Source of the DNA: Azoarcus sp.
Lineage (GTDB): Bacteria > Pseudomonadota > Gammaproteobacteria > Burkholderiales > Rhodocyclaceae
DNA: 5,260 bases
Assembly: GCA_031285365.1 (NCBI GenBank)
Contig: JAITWP010000325.1
Coordinates: 1 to 5,260 of the forward strand
Reading direction: 5' to 3'
Shown: positions 5,259 through 5,260 of the stretch, one piece after another
Position numbering within the stretch: position 1 is the stretch's first letter
How the letters are laid out: every line of letters starts with the position of its first letter
Program-made: the position numbers and the translations under genes
The notes under the pieces: generated by a model
Seen by the model: the letters and a program-made list of their open reading frames with translations, nothing else
Told to the model about the DNA's origin: nothing
Database searches by the model: none

Positions 5259-5260
5259 AC

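Noticed and set aside
1..5260. A novel defence, mobile or biosynthetic system
   Set aside because: All five genes belong to known housekeeping or regulatory families, and no transposase, integrase, repeat array, toxin-antitoxin pair or atypical composition was seen.

Overview
The window looks like ordinary chromosomal DNA from a Proteobacterium, most likely a betaproteobacterium. That rests on a compact FtsK with a linker of only about 80 residues, the placement of ftsK beside trxB, and moderately GC-rich coding sequence. There are five genes, tightly packed, and no stretch of 300 bases without a gene (the largest gap is 278 bases). I see no rRNA, tRNA, CRISPR array, insertion sequence or phage gene.

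Layout from left to right: (1) the N-terminal 326 codons of ftsK on the minus strand, cut by the left edge; (2) a CRP/FNR-family transcription regulator, also minus strand, 161 bases upstream of ftsK; (3) a 278-base divergent intergenic region with a palindromic -10 element, a possible CRP-type site and a hairpin; (4) trxB, thioredoxin reductase, plus strand; (5) a YnaI-like MscS-family mechanosensitive channel, minus strand, whose 3' end overlaps that of trxB by 8 bases; (6) a 199-base divergent intergenic region with a candidate promoter, a 17-bp dyad and a short direct repeat; (7) a stand-alone HDOD-domain protein, plus strand; (8) a 74-base tail with small inverted repeats.

The genes do not form one pathway. 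FtsK acts in division and chromosome segregation, TrxB in cytoplasmic thiol redox balance, the MscS-type channel in osmotic protection, and HDOD proteins usually in signalling. The best biological hint is gene order. Enterobacteria have trxB divergent from lrp-ftsK; here a CRP/FNR-type regulator occupies the lrp position.

Three of the genes (ftsK, trxB, HDOD) have a very similar -10/discriminator element, TTAYAATCC, with no convincing -35. Three genes (ftsK, the regulator, trxB) have no recognisable Shine-Dalgarno sequence, whereas the channel gene has a strong one. I found no convincing evidence of a previously undescribed system; the observations below are modest regulatory and evolutionary points.
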